Assembly (NCBI RefSeq): GCF_000183665.1
Contig: NC_014774.1
Span: 939,301 to 1,003,300 of the forward strand
From: Candidatus Liberibacter solanacearum CLso-ZC1
GTDB taxonomy: Bacteria; Pseudomonadota; Alphaproteobacteria; Rhizobiales; Rhizobiaceae
DNA: 64,000 nt
Direction: 5' to 3'
In this document: one piece after another, positions 28,166-38,097 of the stretch
Layout of the letters: each line of letters begins with the position of its first letter
Numbering within the stretch: the stretch's first letter is position 1
Translations under genes and position numbers: made by a program
The notes under the pieces: generated by a model
Database searches by the model: none
What the model saw: only the letters and a program-made list of their open reading frames with translations
Told to the model about the DNA's origin: nothing

Positions 28166-28975
28166 TTATTTTGAGCATTTTTTTAAAATATTCTCAGTAA
28201 TGCTAACAGGGATAAACGCAGGAAAAATATCCGGGGAAATATGATTCATCTCTTTTCTTGCTTTGACAAGATGTTCTAATCCTAATTCAGCAAAAATTTT
28301 GATGACAAGAGATATTCTCTCATTATTTTCACCAGAAAAAAAAGATTCACGATCAAGACCAACTGCACCAAGGATATCAAGAGGCAAGTATAGTTGTCCT
28401 CTATTGCAATGTTTGGATAAGAGTAAAATTAATTCACCAATAAATTGTGCTATTCCTGCATGTTTGATGACATCAATAATATCAAAATTTTTTTTATCAC
28501 TCAAAATCATCGTTGCAAGATGAATAAGACTAGATGCAATTTTAAAAGCATAAATTTCTAATTGTTTGCAATCAAAAATAGAGTCATTATAAGGATCAAA
28601 AAAACGAGCTTCAATCATATCAAAAAAGAACTGATATGGAAGAGCATATTGATTAATAATCGACACTAATTTTATCGACAAAGGAGATTTGCTTTCTGAT
28701 AAAATATTATCTCTAGATGATTCAAAAATATCTTTCCACCACTGTAAACGAATTTCTCCCGCCAATGGATTGCTTGCCAGATCTCGTACACGTGCTAACT
28801 CGGCATTGAAACTATAAAGAATAGCCAATGGAATACGCAAATGGGATGGAGATAACAAACAGGCAAGATAACGATCACGATCCATATCTCGCAAATTATG
28901 CAAGGAAAAAAGATGATCTTGAGCGGCCATGTTATCCGCTTCTCCCGTCTTTTTTTTTAAAAAATCGAATCTCAT
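28166..28975 (-). CDS. Squalene/phytoene synthase family protein, 3' end frameshifted at an A7 run
   Basis: Belongs to the trans-isoprenyl synthase superfamily (COG1562; mitochondrial relative NDUFAF6). DRDRYLACLLSP, YSFNAELARVRDLAS and AGEIRLQWWKDIFES are typical; the second Asp-rich motif is degraded, as in the complex-I-assembly relatives, so catalysis is doubtful. The frame stops at 28166 after ILKKCSK. Dropping one base from the A7 run (28178-28184) extends it by about 30 residues, to TAG at 28075-28077, ending in QLIRQWYMLSATIKKRF, the Arg/Trp-rich tail usual for this group. Start could be 28975 or the ATG at 28930. Confidence 0.78.
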   Translation of the reverse strand: MRFDFLKKKTGEADNMAAQDHLFSLHNLRDMDRDRYLACLLSPSHLRIPLAILYSFNAELARVRDLASNPLAGEIRLQWWKDIFESSRDNILSESKSPLSIKLVSIINQYALPYQFFFDMIEARFFDPYNDSIFDCKQLEIYAFKIASSLIHLATMILSDKKNFDIIDVIKHAGIAQFIGELILLLSKHCNRGQLYLPLDILGAVGLDRESFFSGENNERISLVIKIFAELGLEHLVKARKEMNHISPDIFPAFIPVSITENILKKCSK

Positions 28976-29113
28976 AAATAAGTTATATAAACTTGTAACA
29001 CTCCACAGAACAAGACGATAGCTATCATCTTAACAAAACTCTAATCCCATTGACATCTATCAAAACTATTACGCAGTCACCTTATCGGCATGCAAAAATT
29101 GCGATCACCAAAA

Positions 29114-29135
29114 CATCTTCATCAACATGAAGATG
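29114..29135 (-). terminator. Probable terminator of clpS-clpA
   Basis: CATCTTCAT (29114-29122) and ATGAAGATG (29127-29135) form a 9-bp stem with a 4-base loop. On the minus strand TTTT follows directly. About 70 bases past the clpA stop. Confidence 0.55.
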
Positions 29136-29205
29136 CTATACATCATCCTTAAGAAAAGATTGATGTCATAAAAAATATGGGTAAATCTTTATTCATAAGA
29201 TTATA

Positions 29206-31596
29206 TTAAATAACCGTCAGAGGATCTGTTTGGTTTTTAATATCTTCTGCTTCTTTTTCTTCTGCTTCAAATGCAATATTTGAAGAAGAGTTTTCAATTT
29301 CAAAACAAATAGGGACTAGGGGGTTCTTATCAGGATTCAAAAAAACCTTTACAATCCCTCCCCCTTTTTTAAGTTTTCCAAAAAGAATTTCATCAGCTAA
29401 TGGTATCTTAATATATTCTTTGATTATTCGCTCTAAAGGTCGAGCACCCATTTTTACATCATAACCATGCTTAACGAGCCAACTAATAACTTCTTCCGAA
29501 AAATGAAAGGAAATTCCCTTTTCCTGCAACTGCGCATCTAACTGCATTATAAACTTACGCACTACTTGGCGCATAACCTCAGGCGATAATGGAGAAAAAG
29601 GAACAATAGAATCTAGACGATTCAAAAATTCTGGAGAGAAAAAATTTCTTAATGCTTCCTTATCCGCATCCTCATTCCGTGACGAACCAAAGCCTATTTT
29701 TGCCCTAGAAGCTTCTAAAGCACCTGCATTAGTAGTCATAATCAAAATAACATTTCGAAAACTAACCTTTCTCCCATTTTGGTCAGTTAACATACCATAA
29801 TCCATAATCTGCAGTAAAATATTCACAACATCAGGATGTGCTTTTTCAATTTCATCTAATAAAACAAGACTATATGGATTTTGATCAACAGAATCGGATA
29901 AAAGCCCCCCTTGATCGAAACCTACATATCCAGGAGGAGCCCCAATTAAACGTGCAACAGCATGACGTTCTATATACTCTGACATATCAAAACGCAAAAG
30001 CCGTATTCCCAAACAAACTGCCAATTGTTTGCTTATTTCCGTTTTTCCAACACCCGTAGGACCAGAAAAAACATAACAACCAATCGGTTTTTGTGGATTA
30101 GAAAGCCCTGCCCGAGCTAATTTGATAGAACATACAAGCTTCTTAATCGCTTCTGATTGTCCATAAACAACTCGTTCTAAATTTTCTTCTAAATTACTCA
30201 GAATAGAATCATCATCATTCGAAATATTCGTTGAGTGAATACTACGATTCATTGATGCAACAGTTCTTTTAATATCCTTTTCAGTAAGAAATTTTCTTCT
30301 TTTCGAAGCAGGTTGTAATATCTGAGAAGCTCCTGCTTCATCAATCACATCAATAGCTTTATCAGGCAGTTTACGCGAAGTAAAATGTCGAATCGATAAA
30401 TCTACCGCCGCCTTAATCGCTTCTTTTGAATACCTCAACTGATGATGTTCTTCAAAATAAGGCTTAATTCCTTTAATAATCTCAATTGTATCTTCAGGCG
30501 ACGGTTCATCAATATCAATTTTTTGGAAACGACGCACTAACGCCTTATCTTTTTCAAAAAATTGTCTATACTCACTATACGTTGTTGAACCTATACAACG
30601 CACAACACCAGAAGATAAAGCAGGTTTTAAAAGATTCGAAGCATCCACAGATATTCCAGAAGAAGATCCTGTCCCAACTAGCGTATGTATCTCATCAATA
30701 TAAAGAATTGCACCTGGACAAGCTTCAATCTCTTTGACCATTTTCTTGATACGCTCTTCAAAATCACCACGATAACGCGTACCAGCAATAAGATTACCTA
30801 TATCTAATGAAAAAACTCTCGTACCTAGCAAGGAATCTGGAACCATACCATCTACAATTTGCTTAGCAAATCCTTCAGCTATTGCTGTTTTACCAACCCC
30901 AGGATCCCCAACATATAATGGATTGTTTTTTGAACGTCGACACAATATCTGTATGGTACGATTAATTTCCTCACGCCGACCAATAAGAACATCGATGTTA
31001 CCTTTTTTGGCTTTTTCCGTAAGATCAATACAATAAGCATTTAAAGCAGGAAAAGGGTTTGGATTGGCTTGGAATTTGTAATCAGTGCCAAAACCTTCAC
31101 TTCCTGAGGTTGCCCCACCCATATTGAGTGAATCTTGAAAATTCGCAAATTCTCTTTTTTTCTCTATACCGTGTGAAATAAAATTAACCGCATCATACAG
31201 TGTCATATCTTGTTCTTGTAAAAAATAAGTAGCATGACTATCAGGTTCAGCAAAAAAAGCAACGAGAATATTGGCCCCTGTTACCACACTTTTTCCAGTC
31301 GATTGGACATGGATAACAGCCCTCTGAACAACCCTTTGAAAACTAGAGGTAGGCCTGCACTCTACATGAAGATCATCTTTTAATTTATTAGAAGAGTCAT
31401 TGTCTATGTAATTCAGCAGGTTGTCTTTTAGCACCGCAAGATTAACGTTACAAGAAAGCATAACCGCTGCTGCATCTGAATCATCAATGAGAGCCAATAA
31501 CAAATGTTCTAACGTCGCATATTCGTTATTTTTCTCGGTGGCTAAAACCAATGCCTGGTGTAAAACTTTTTCAAGGTTTTCTGAAAAAAAAGACAA
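29206..31596 (-). CDS. clpA: ATP-dependent Clp protease ATP-binding subunit ClpA
   Basis: AAA+ unfoldase that feeds substrates to ClpP. N-terminal Clp repeat domain (1-150), first ATPase with GDPGVGKTA, second with GPTGVGKTE, and the IGFGSS loop that docks on ClpP. 796 aa, near the usual length. TTG start at 31596 with AAGGA seven bases upstream. The gene begins 10 bases after clpS, so adaptor and unfoldase are cotranscribed. In alphaproteobacteria the ClpAP-ClpS pair degrades N-end-rule substrates. Confidence 0.96.
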   Translation of the reverse strand: MSFFSENLEKVLHQALVLATEKNNEYATLEHLLLALIDDSDAAAVMLSCNVNLAVLKDNLLNYIDNDSSNKLKDDLHVECRPTSSFQRVVQRAVIHVQSTGKSVVTGANILVAFFAEPDSHATYFLQEQDMTLYDAVNFISHGIEKKREFANFQDSLNMGGATSGSEGFGTDYKFQANPNPFPALNAYCIDLTEKAKKGNIDVLIGRREEINRTIQILCRRSKNNPLYVGDPGVGKTAIAEGFAKQIVDGMVPDSLLGTRVFSLDIGNLIAGTRYRGDFEERIKKMVKEIEACPGAILYIDEIHTLVGTGSSSGISVDASNLLKPALSSGVVRCIGSTTYSEYRQFFEKDKALVRRFQKIDIDEPSPEDTIEIIKGIKPYFEEHHQLRYSKEAIKAAVDLSIRHFTSRKLPDKAIDVIDEAGASQILQPASKRRKFLTEKDIKRTVASMNRSIHSTNISNDDDSILSNLEENLERVVYGQSEAIKKLVCSIKLARAGLSNPQKPIGCYVFSGPTGVGKTEISKQLAVCLGIRLLRFDMSEYIERHAVARLIGAPPGYVGFDQGGLLSDSVDQNPYSLVLLDEIEKAHPDVVNILLQIMDYGMLTDQNGRKVSFRNVILIMTTNAGALEASRAKIGFGSSRNEDADKEALRNFFSPEFLNRLDSIVPFSPLSPEVMRQVVRKFIMQLDAQLQEKGISFHFSEEVISWLVKHGYDVKMGARPLERIIKEYIKIPLADEILFGKLKKGGGIVKVFLNPDKNPLVPICFEIENSSSNIAFEAEEKEAEDIKNQTDPLTVI

Positions 31597-31606
31597 AAAT
31601 TAATCC

Positions 31607-31945
31607 TTACTTATGTTCCATAATACACTGGAGGGGATGCTGGTTTTGTCGAGAATAGTTCATTACTTGATTCACTTTCATCTCGGCAATTTCATATGCA
31701 TAAACACCACACTCACCTATTCCCTGATGATGAATCTTTAACATAATGGACTTTGAACTTTCATGATCTTTATGAAAAAATTTCTGCAAAACATGAATAA
31801 CAAATTCCATAGGGGTATAATCATCATTAACGAGCAAGACTCGGTATAATCTTGGCGCTCGAACCTTAGAAGAAATCTCTTCTTTAGTATTTATACAACT
31901 ATCAGTCCTAGCCACTCCTTTTTCATTCATATGGTTTTTAGCCAT
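31607..31945 (-). CDS. clpS: ClpS adaptor
   Basis: Recognises N-degrons and hands them to ClpA. The core [22 protein letters not shown] and [19 protein letters not shown] motifs are intact; the NDDYTPMEF motif forms the degron pocket. The frame opens at an ATG at 31978, but the only Shine-Dalgarno-like bases there abut the ATG, so ATG 31945 ([10 protein letters not shown]) or 31930 is more likely; the start is unsure. First gene of the clpS-clpA operon. Confidence 0.9.
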   Translation of the reverse strand: MAKNHMNEKGVARTDSCINTKEEISSKVRAPRLYRVLLVNDDYTPMEFVIHVLQKFFHKDHESSKSIMLKIHHQGIGECGVYAYEIAEMKVNQVMNYSRQNQHPLQCIMEHK

Positions 31946-32131
31946 AAAAACAAACGATATTGCTACCACGAATCTCATCCTTCTCTTACCCGACGATATA
32001 CGTAATCCTCATCAAAAAGATATATAAACCTTCCACCATTCACAAAAAATATTTTTATTATTTAAATCCAATTAAAAAACAAAGCTTTCAAAATTTTAAA
32101 ATAATATTTTTGGTTATCCTATTGATAAGAT

Positions 32132-32335
32132 TTAAAGATCCTCTTCTAAAATAGACATAGCAAAATGATATGATATCTCTCCTTCGTCATTATTACGATA
32201 AATGAGTCCAATAAACTCTGAATTCATCAAAACCTCTACTGAATCAGATTGGTTTGCCCGTAATTGCACAGAAATACCAGAACCAAACATCTTCTTAAGA
32301 TATGCACTTATTTTTTTGATTTCATCAGGACTCAT
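32132..32335 (-). CDS. DUF3126 family protein, 67 aa
   Basis: Small cytoplasmic protein typical of Rhizobiales. MSPDEIKKISAYLKKMFGS, EVLMNSEFIGLIYRNNDEGE and the final YHFAMSILEEDL match DUF3126, whose function is unknown. The ATG at 32335 is preceded by a strong GGAGGT five bases away; upstream ATGs in the same frame (32374, 32347) lack this. Same strand as clpS, about 190 bases ahead of it. Confidence 0.82.
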   Translation of the reverse strand: MSPDEIKKISAYLKKMFGSGISVQLRANQSDSVEVLMNSEFIGLIYRNNDEGEISYHFAMSILEEDL

Positions 32336-32608
32336 CTTCACCTCCATCTCAATTGTTTTCTTTAAAAATATCAAAATAATACATATAGCACTGAGTTCAA
32401 TTAAGCGAGGTATTTAAAAAATGAACGATTGCCATAATGCCAGAAAATATTTTATCTAAAATTATATCATTAGTTCTAATTTTACAAAATATAAAATCTA
32501 AAAAAATATCTACCAAATAACAATATATTCAGAAATTTAAAAAAGCACGTTTTATTTTATAACATTTAAAGAAAAAACCTTTGAAAAAACAACACAGTAT
32601 TCTTAAAT

Positions 32609-33391
32609 TTATCGATGTTTCATCCTTGTGTAAAATTCCATAACCCCCTGCTTAAACTGCATATCCCCAACCGCAAGCATATGATCTCTATTGCGAATAT
32701 TTAAATATTGACTTCCAACTATACATGACATCAATTCTTGCGGAGAACCGGCTATATCATCTTGAGAACCAACCGCAATCAACACTGGAACATCAATGCG
32801 ACTTAAATCATCCCGATGAAAAAGTTTTCTCGTCATAGAAAGACACGAAGAAAGCGCTTTTAGATCATTTCCCGGAACAATTTCAGCAAATTTTCTGAAT
32901 TTTTTCCCTAAGGGACATTGTACATCATTAATGGAGGGAACCAAAAAGGAATCAATAATAGGATTCCAATCAATAACCTCTAAATCATACAAACCACTCC
33001 CTACCCCACCTAAAACAACAGACCGCGCATATGTTGGATAAAACAATGCTGTAGAGCACGCTATGCGCGCACCCATAGAATACCCAATAATATGTGCCTT
33101 ACTAATACCGAGATGATCCAAAAGAGATACTGCATCAGCTGCCATAAAAATAAGACGATAATCAACACAACTATATGGTTTGTCACTTTTCCCATGACCA
33201 AGATTATCAAGAGCAATCACTCGAAATCCCTGATCACATAAGAATTGCACCCAACCTGAAGACAACCAATTAATTTGATATGAAGAAGTAAATCCATGAA
33301 TCAACAAGATAGCAGGAGCACTTTTATCCCCCACATCATAAAACGCCAATTGAAAGCCCCTCCAAGAACGGAAGAATTTAACCTTATTCAT
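32609..33391 (-). CDS. Alpha/beta hydrolase
   Basis: Cytoplasmic alpha/beta-fold hydrolase of unknown substrate. Oxyanion region LLIHGFTSSYQINW, nucleophile elbow IIGYSMGARIA (Ser about 104), acid VPVLIAVGSQDDIAG and the histidine near RNRDHMLAVGD make a complete triad. 260 aa. Start ATG at 33391, one codon inside a GTG. Esterase or lactonase activity is possible but not shown. Divergent from the zinc-finger gene. Confidence 0.85.
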   Translation of the reverse strand: MNKVKFFRSWRGFQLAFYDVGDKSAPAILLIHGFTSSYQINWLSSGWVQFLCDQGFRVIALDNLGHGKSDKPYSCVDYRLIFMAADAVSLLDHLGISKAHIIGYSMGARIACSTALFYPTYARSVVLGGVGSGLYDLEVIDWNPIIDSFLVPSINDVQCPLGKKFRKFAEIVPGNDLKALSSCLSMTRKLFHRDDLSRIDVPVLIAVGSQDDIAGSPQELMSCIVGSQYLNIRNRDHMLAVGDMQFKQGVMEFYTRMKHR

Positions 33392-33539
33392 CACAATAAT
33401 CTCTCAAAAATTTTTCTTGCACATATCTTCACTATCATACTTTATCTTTAAAGTCGCCAATGTTAGAATGTAGTATCCTATTCAGCTTAATATTCACAAT
33501 ATCTTGCTTCCAAATCATGTAAAAAGTAAGGAGAAATAT

Positions 33540-33776
33540 ATGGCTAACCATCGTATTCTTCATTTTCAAAACGATAAAGGACATAGTAGCATTAAAATCG
33601 GCGTTAAAGAATTTATGTGTGCGGGAGCCTCTCCCCCTTTAGATCACCCCCATGTTTTTATCAATATGGGAAGCGATAATAAAAAATACTGTCCTTATTG
33701 TTCAACTCTTTATCATTTTGACGCTTCACTTGATTCAGAAGAAACACTACCCTCTGGATGTTTTCTACCTCTCTAA
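33540..33776 (+). CDS. Zinc-finger domain protein (zf-CHCC, NDUFS6-like)
   Basis: 78-aa protein with the CHCC pattern: Cys in FMCAGASPPLDHPH, His, then KYCPYCSTLYHF. The family includes the mitochondrial complex I subunit NDUFS6, and the bacterial members are thought to help assemble complex I. ATG at 33540 has AAGGAG seven bases upstream. The stop is only 8 bases before the monooxygenase start, so the two are cotranscribed. It pairs thematically with the NDUFS4-like gene near 40.3 kb. Confidence 0.85.
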   Translation: MANHRILHFQNDKGHSSIKIGVKEFMCAGASPPLDHPHVFINMGSDNKKYCPYCSTLYHFDASLDSEETLPSGCFLPL

Positions 33777-33783
33777 AACAAAC

Positions 33784-34998
33784 ATGTTACCTGCCCAAAA
33801 GGACATCACTGCCTTGAACACCCTTCCATCTGTGGCAATAGTCGGAGCAGGAATATCTGGATTAACCCTTGCTCTTTCTCTCTGTAATCACGGGATACAA
33901 TCTCATATCCTTGAAAAAAAAGATCAATTATCTGGGCAAGGATTTGGGATACAAATCTCACCTAATGCCTCACGCATACTTAAAAAAATTGGCGTTCTCA
34001 ATCAACTGGAAGATCTTTGGATTGAGCCAAAAGACTTTGTTTTTCATTCTGGATCTACCCTCACAGAATTACGACGCATTCCGTGTGGATATCATGCACG
34101 TAATAATTGGGGAGGGGCATATGGAGTTTTAAAACGAGACACGTTGCAAAAAATACTTTTGTCTAATCTACAGGAACAACCTTTAGCAAAATTACATCTC
34201 TCAACTCACATTACTCAGCCTGATTTTGCTACAATTTCCCAGACGACCAGTCAAAAACCCGATCTATTAGTAGGCGCTGATGGGCTTCATTCGAGTATAC
34301 GTCAATATGTAGACAAACAACCAGCAACATTTTCAGGAAATATCGTCTTACGATGTATTATCCCTCAAAATGATGTACCTGAATTTATTGACCCTCAATC
34401 AGTAAATCTATTCTTTGGCCCTAATTCCCATTTAGTCGCCTATCCTCTACGAGAAGATAATACAATCAATATAGTCATAACCAGTGACAAACACCTTTTG
34501 AAAAACATCCCTTTCTTACAAAAAGGTCACAGTAGTTATCATAACTCGCATAAAAAATGGTTTTTAAAACATTTAGCTGGTTGGCACCGAGAAATAAGAG
34601 AACTCATTGAGCGAACAAATAAAACTTATATTTATCCCTTATTTGAATGCAAGTGTACTCGTTGGCATAATCATCAAGATACCGTTTTAATTGGTGACGC
34701 AGCGCATACCTTGCTACCTTTTGCAGCTCAAGGAGCCAATCTTGCCATTGAAGACGCTTATATTTTATCAAAGCTCCTCAGTGAAAAGAAAATTTCTGAA
34801 GCCATTTCCACTTATCAATACATACGCACCACACGAATTAACATGATACGTGCGCGTACGAAATTAAATCAAAAATTGTTCCATATGCGTAATGTAGCGA
34901 GCATATGTAGAGATATCGGCCTTCGATTAGGACATTCCAAACTTTTATACAAAAATTTAGACTGGATATATAAATATGAAGTACCTGAAACAATATAA
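33784..34998 (+). CDS. sahA: FAD-dependent monooxygenase, salicylate-hydroxylase-like
   Basis: Class A flavin monooxygenase. FAD-binding VAIVGAGISGLTLAL at residues 17-31, the DG motif LLVGADGLHSSIRQ, and the GD motif DTVLIGDAAHTLLPFAAQGANLAIEDA are all intact. 'Ca. L. asiaticus' is reported to carry a functional salicylate hydroxylase (SahA) that degrades the plant defence hormone salicylate; this gene fits by family, length (404 aa) and context, but substrate cannot be read from sequence. A UbiH-like quinone hydroxylase is the alternative. ATG at 33784 follows the zinc-finger stop closely; a frame extension to 33652 overlaps that gene. Confidence 0.82.
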   Translation: MLPAQKDITALNTLPSVAIVGAGISGLTLALSLCNHGIQSHILEKKDQLSGQGFGIQISPNASRILKKIGVLNQLEDLWIEPKDFVFHSGSTLTELRRIPCGYHARNNWGGAYGVLKRDTLQKILLSNLQEQPLAKLHLSTHITQPDFATISQTTSQKPDLLVGADGLHSSIRQYVDKQPATFSGNIVLRCIIPQNDVPEFIDPQSVNLFFGPNSHLVAYPLREDNTINIVITSDKHLLKNIPFLQKGHSSYHNSHKKWFLKHLAGWHREIRELIERTNKTYIYPLFECKCTRWHNHQDTVLIGDAAHTLLPFAAQGANLAIEDAYILSKLLSEKKISEAISTYQYIRTTRINMIRARTKLNQKLFHMRNVASICRDIGLRLGHSKLLYKNLDWIYKYEVPETI

Positions 34999-35750
34999 TT
35001 GTTCCTCTTTGAAGTGGAGTATTGTCAAGCACGTGACACAGCTATTATGAAATCAGATAATACAAAAATTACGATTAATCGTCCTATTTTCGTGAAAGTA
35101 CGAGATATATCTCTTATACCCCCTAAATTGTTCTAATGCCATCATTACTTTACAAAAAAATATATATATTATGAGCTGAAGAATAAAAAATATTATAAGC
35201 ATCTAAATCGCACTAGAACAGATAATCTATTTTACATAATCTCCAATCTATTTTTCTAAAGCCGTAGCATGTCGAACCGAATCAAAGTGCTGAATGATAT
35301 CGCTCATACTGCATTTTCATTCATAAAAAACGAGAAGATGTTTTTAATTCCAACTTACCTTTTCTACAAAAAATGCAACTTCCAAAAATTACACTCGATT
35401 TAAATGCATTTTAATGGCTTTAAAATAATTAAATATTAATTAGCTGTACCCCTGTACATCAAAATTTAAAAAACAAAATATAAACAAATTATAAAGATAT
35501 TTTTATGTGATTGGCGAAAAATGTTATTTTATTCTCCAAATATGGACGGTTTTTTATTTAAAATATCTTGCTATTATGCGCCGATTGCTTAGTCTGATGA
35601 ATACAATAAATGCGCGATAAGATTTTTTTTGATCTAAAATTTCGCAAATGATTTAAAATTGTAAGTTTCTAAATGAATTATATCCTATGAACCAAGTTCA
35701 AATTTATACTACAAAATATAATGGCTACTTTTCCAAGAAAGGATACATTA
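34999..35750. other. AT-rich intergenic region before aapJ
   Basis: About 750 bases, no supported gene or RNA. It should carry the aap promoter; the base composition obscures any specific boxes. Confidence 0.4.
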
Positions 35751-36779
35751 ATGTACAGAAATTTTTTTATCAGTATTCTTTGCTTGATTGGTCTAACTTT
35801 TACAAATTTTCCCACTTATGCAAGTATTCTACAAAATATTAAAAAAAGAGGTTTTTTGAAGTGTGGAATCAATACTGGACTCACAGGCTTTTCAGAAATT
35901 CAAGCTAATGGAGATTGGAAAGGGTTTGATGTTGATTTTTGCAAGGCTTTGTCCGCTGCAATTTTCGATGATTCCTCTAAAGTTCAATATCTTCCCTTGA
36001 ATGCAAAAGAACGTTTTATCTCCTTGCAATCAAAACAAATAGATATACTCAGCCGCAATACAGATTGGACATTACTCCGTGAGACTAAGCTTGGCCTTGC
36101 TTTTCGTCCGATCACATACTTTGATGGCCAAGGGCTTATGATGTATAAAAAGTCAGGAGTTTCTTCAGCATTACAACTATCTGATGCTTCTATATGCGTT
36201 CAGGCAGGCACAACAACAGAAAAGACCCTTGCAGATTATTTTAAAGCGCATAATATGAAATATCATCCAATAGTCTTTGAGCGCGTTGAAGAAATTGATG
36301 CGGCTTATCGTTCTCATCGTTGCGATGTTTATACGGGAGATAAATCAGCTTTATACGCTTTAAGACTAAGCACCGACAACCCAAATGAACATGTTATTTT
36401 AAAAGATATAATATCCAAATCACCTCTCGGCCCCGCTATTCTTCAAGGCGATAGTGAGTGGTCTAATATTGTTTCATGGACTCATTACGCATTAGTCAAC
36501 GCGGAAGAATTAGGTATTACCCAAAGCAATGTCGATCAAAAACGCCTTACTACAAATGATCCAGACATGAAACGTTTCCTCGGAATTGATAAAAGCGCTA
36601 ATATTGGAGAAAGTCTTGGACTCTCAAAAGATTGGGCTTATCAAATCATCAAACATATGGGAAATTATGGCGAAATATTTGATCGTAATCTTGGATCTCA
36701 ATCTGCGCTGAAGATTCCACGTGAATATAATGCCCTATGGTCCAAAGGTGGGATAATGTATGCTCCACCTATTCGTTAA
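35751..36779 (+). CDS. aapJ: General L-amino-acid ABC transporter, periplasmic binding protein
   Basis: Captures amino acids in the periplasm for the AapQMP importer. Signal peptide about 1-24 (MYRNFFISILCLIGLTFTNF..ASI). SBP_bac_3 domain with RGFLKCGINTGLTGFSE, WKGFDVDFCKALSAAIF and ILSRNTDWTLLRET, all specific for AapJ/BztA. ATG at 35751 with AAAGGA seven bases upstream; an earlier in-frame ATG lacks a signal peptide. Operon order aapJ-Q-M-P is the same as in rhizobia. Confidence 0.94.
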   Translation: MYRNFFISILCLIGLTFTNFPTYASILQNIKKRGFLKCGINTGLTGFSEIQANGDWKGFDVDFCKALSAAIFDDSSKVQYLPLNAKERFISLQSKQIDILSRNTDWTLLRETKLGLAFRPITYFDGQGLMMYKKSGVSSALQLSDASICVQAGTTTEKTLADYFKAHNMKYHPIVFERVEEIDAAYRSHRCDVYTGDKSALYALRLSTDNPNEHVILKDIISKSPLGPAILQGDSEWSNIVSWTHYALVNAEELGITQSNVDQKRLTTNDPDMKRFLGIDKSANIGESLGLSKDWAYQIIKHMGNYGEIFDRNLGSQSALKIPREYNALWSKGGIMYAPPIR

Positions 36780-36900
36780 ACTTGGCCTATTAAGAATTTT
36801 TGTCAAATTATGTAAAACATAAATTTATCAGAAACAATAAAATTGGCAAAAAATATCTTGAAATACGCCCTGTTTTATTACGTAAAGGAAGTAGGTAGGT

Positions 36901-38097
36901 ATGATGAAAAATATCAAAAGTATGTTTAATCATAATTTCTGCGAGATGAAATTTTTGTATGACGTGCGTATTCGCAGTATACTAATTCAAGCTGTGATTT
37001 TATCTATAGTTACGATGGTAATATTGTGGCTTGTCAATAATGTACATCACAACATGGTGAAATCAAATTTATCATTAGGTATAGGATTTCTTAAAGAACG
37101 CGCTGGTTTTGAAATCGATCAAGGAATTATCCCTTATACGAGCGATTCTTCTTACGCTATGGCTATCGTTGTTGGATTTTCCAATACATTCATGGTAGCA
37201 TTTGCAGGAATAATTCCTGCCACTATCATAGGAGTTTTAGTTGGAACAGGCCGTTTATCCTCAAATAAGCTGGTCTCATGGATTTGTAGGGTTTACGTAG
37301 AAGTATTCCGCAACATTCCGCCATTGGTGGTGATATTCTTCTGGTATCGATCTGTACTATCTATCTTGCCAATTCCCGAGCATTCAATTTCATTACCATT
37401 GGGGATTTTTTTGAATAATCGTGGATTCTCTTTTCCTACGTTAATTATGGATATAAACGCAAAAATTGTTTTGTTTTCGTTTGTGTTAGGAATTGCACTG
37501 AGCATCTTTTCAGCCAAATTATCCCGTCAGTTTCATATGAAGACTGGCCAAACCCTCCCTTTGTTTTATGTTGCTGTGCTTCTAATACTAGGTTTGCCGA
37601 TGCTAGTATTGCTTGCTCTTAATTTTCAATTATATTTTGACAAGCCTGTTCTCGGTAAATTTAACTTTACAGGAGGATGTACAATTGGCCCCGAGTTCAT
37701 GTCTCTCTATATAGCCCTATCCTGTTATACAGCTTCTTTTATAGCGGAAATTATACGATTAGGACTTATTTCAGTTTCCCGTGGGCAAATGGAAGCAGCA
37801 ATAGCACTCGGATTAACTCCTGGAAAAGCTACGCGTTTGGTTATTTTACCACAAGCAATGCGCATCATCATCCCCCCTCTCACCAGTCAGTATTTGAACC
37901 TCTTGAAGAACTCTTCTCTTGCTGTGGCAGTGGGATTCGCAGATCTAGTATCTGTTGGAGGGAGTATTATTAATCAAACAGGTCAAGCCATTGAAATTAT
38001 TTTGATTTGGATGTTTATATATTTAAGCCTATCAATAATGATTTCTTTGTTTATGAACTGGTTAAACACTAAAGTTGCTTTAAAGGAGAGAAGATGA
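36901..38097 (+). CDS. aapQ: General L-amino-acid ABC transporter, permease AapQ
   Basis: Inner-membrane permease of the HisMQ family. An N-terminal helix, a periplasmic stretch, then the permease core ([19 protein letters not shown]) and the EAA loop [33 protein letters not shown]. 398 aa, typical for AapQ/BztB, which are longer than ordinary polar-amino-acid permeases. Two ATGs in a row at 36901; ribosome binding bases AGGTAGG precede. Overlaps aapM by 4 bases. Confidence 0.94.
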   Translation: MMKNIKSMFNHNFCEMKFLYDVRIRSILIQAVILSIVTMVILWLVNNVHHNMVKSNLSLGIGFLKERAGFEIDQGIIPYTSDSSYAMAIVVGFSNTFMVAFAGIIPATIIGVLVGTGRLSSNKLVSWICRVYVEVFRNIPPLVVIFFWYRSVLSILPIPEHSISLPLGIFLNNRGFSFPTLIMDINAKIVLFSFVLGIALSIFSAKLSRQFHMKTGQTLPLFYVAVLLILGLPMLVLLALNFQLYFDKPVLGKFNFTGGCTIGPEFMSLYIALSCYTASFIAEIIRLGLISVSRGQMEAAIALGLTPGKATRLVILPQAMRIIIPPLTSQYLNLLKNSSLAVAVGFADLVSVGGSIINQTGQAIEIILIWMFIYLSLSIMISLFMNWLNTKVALKERR

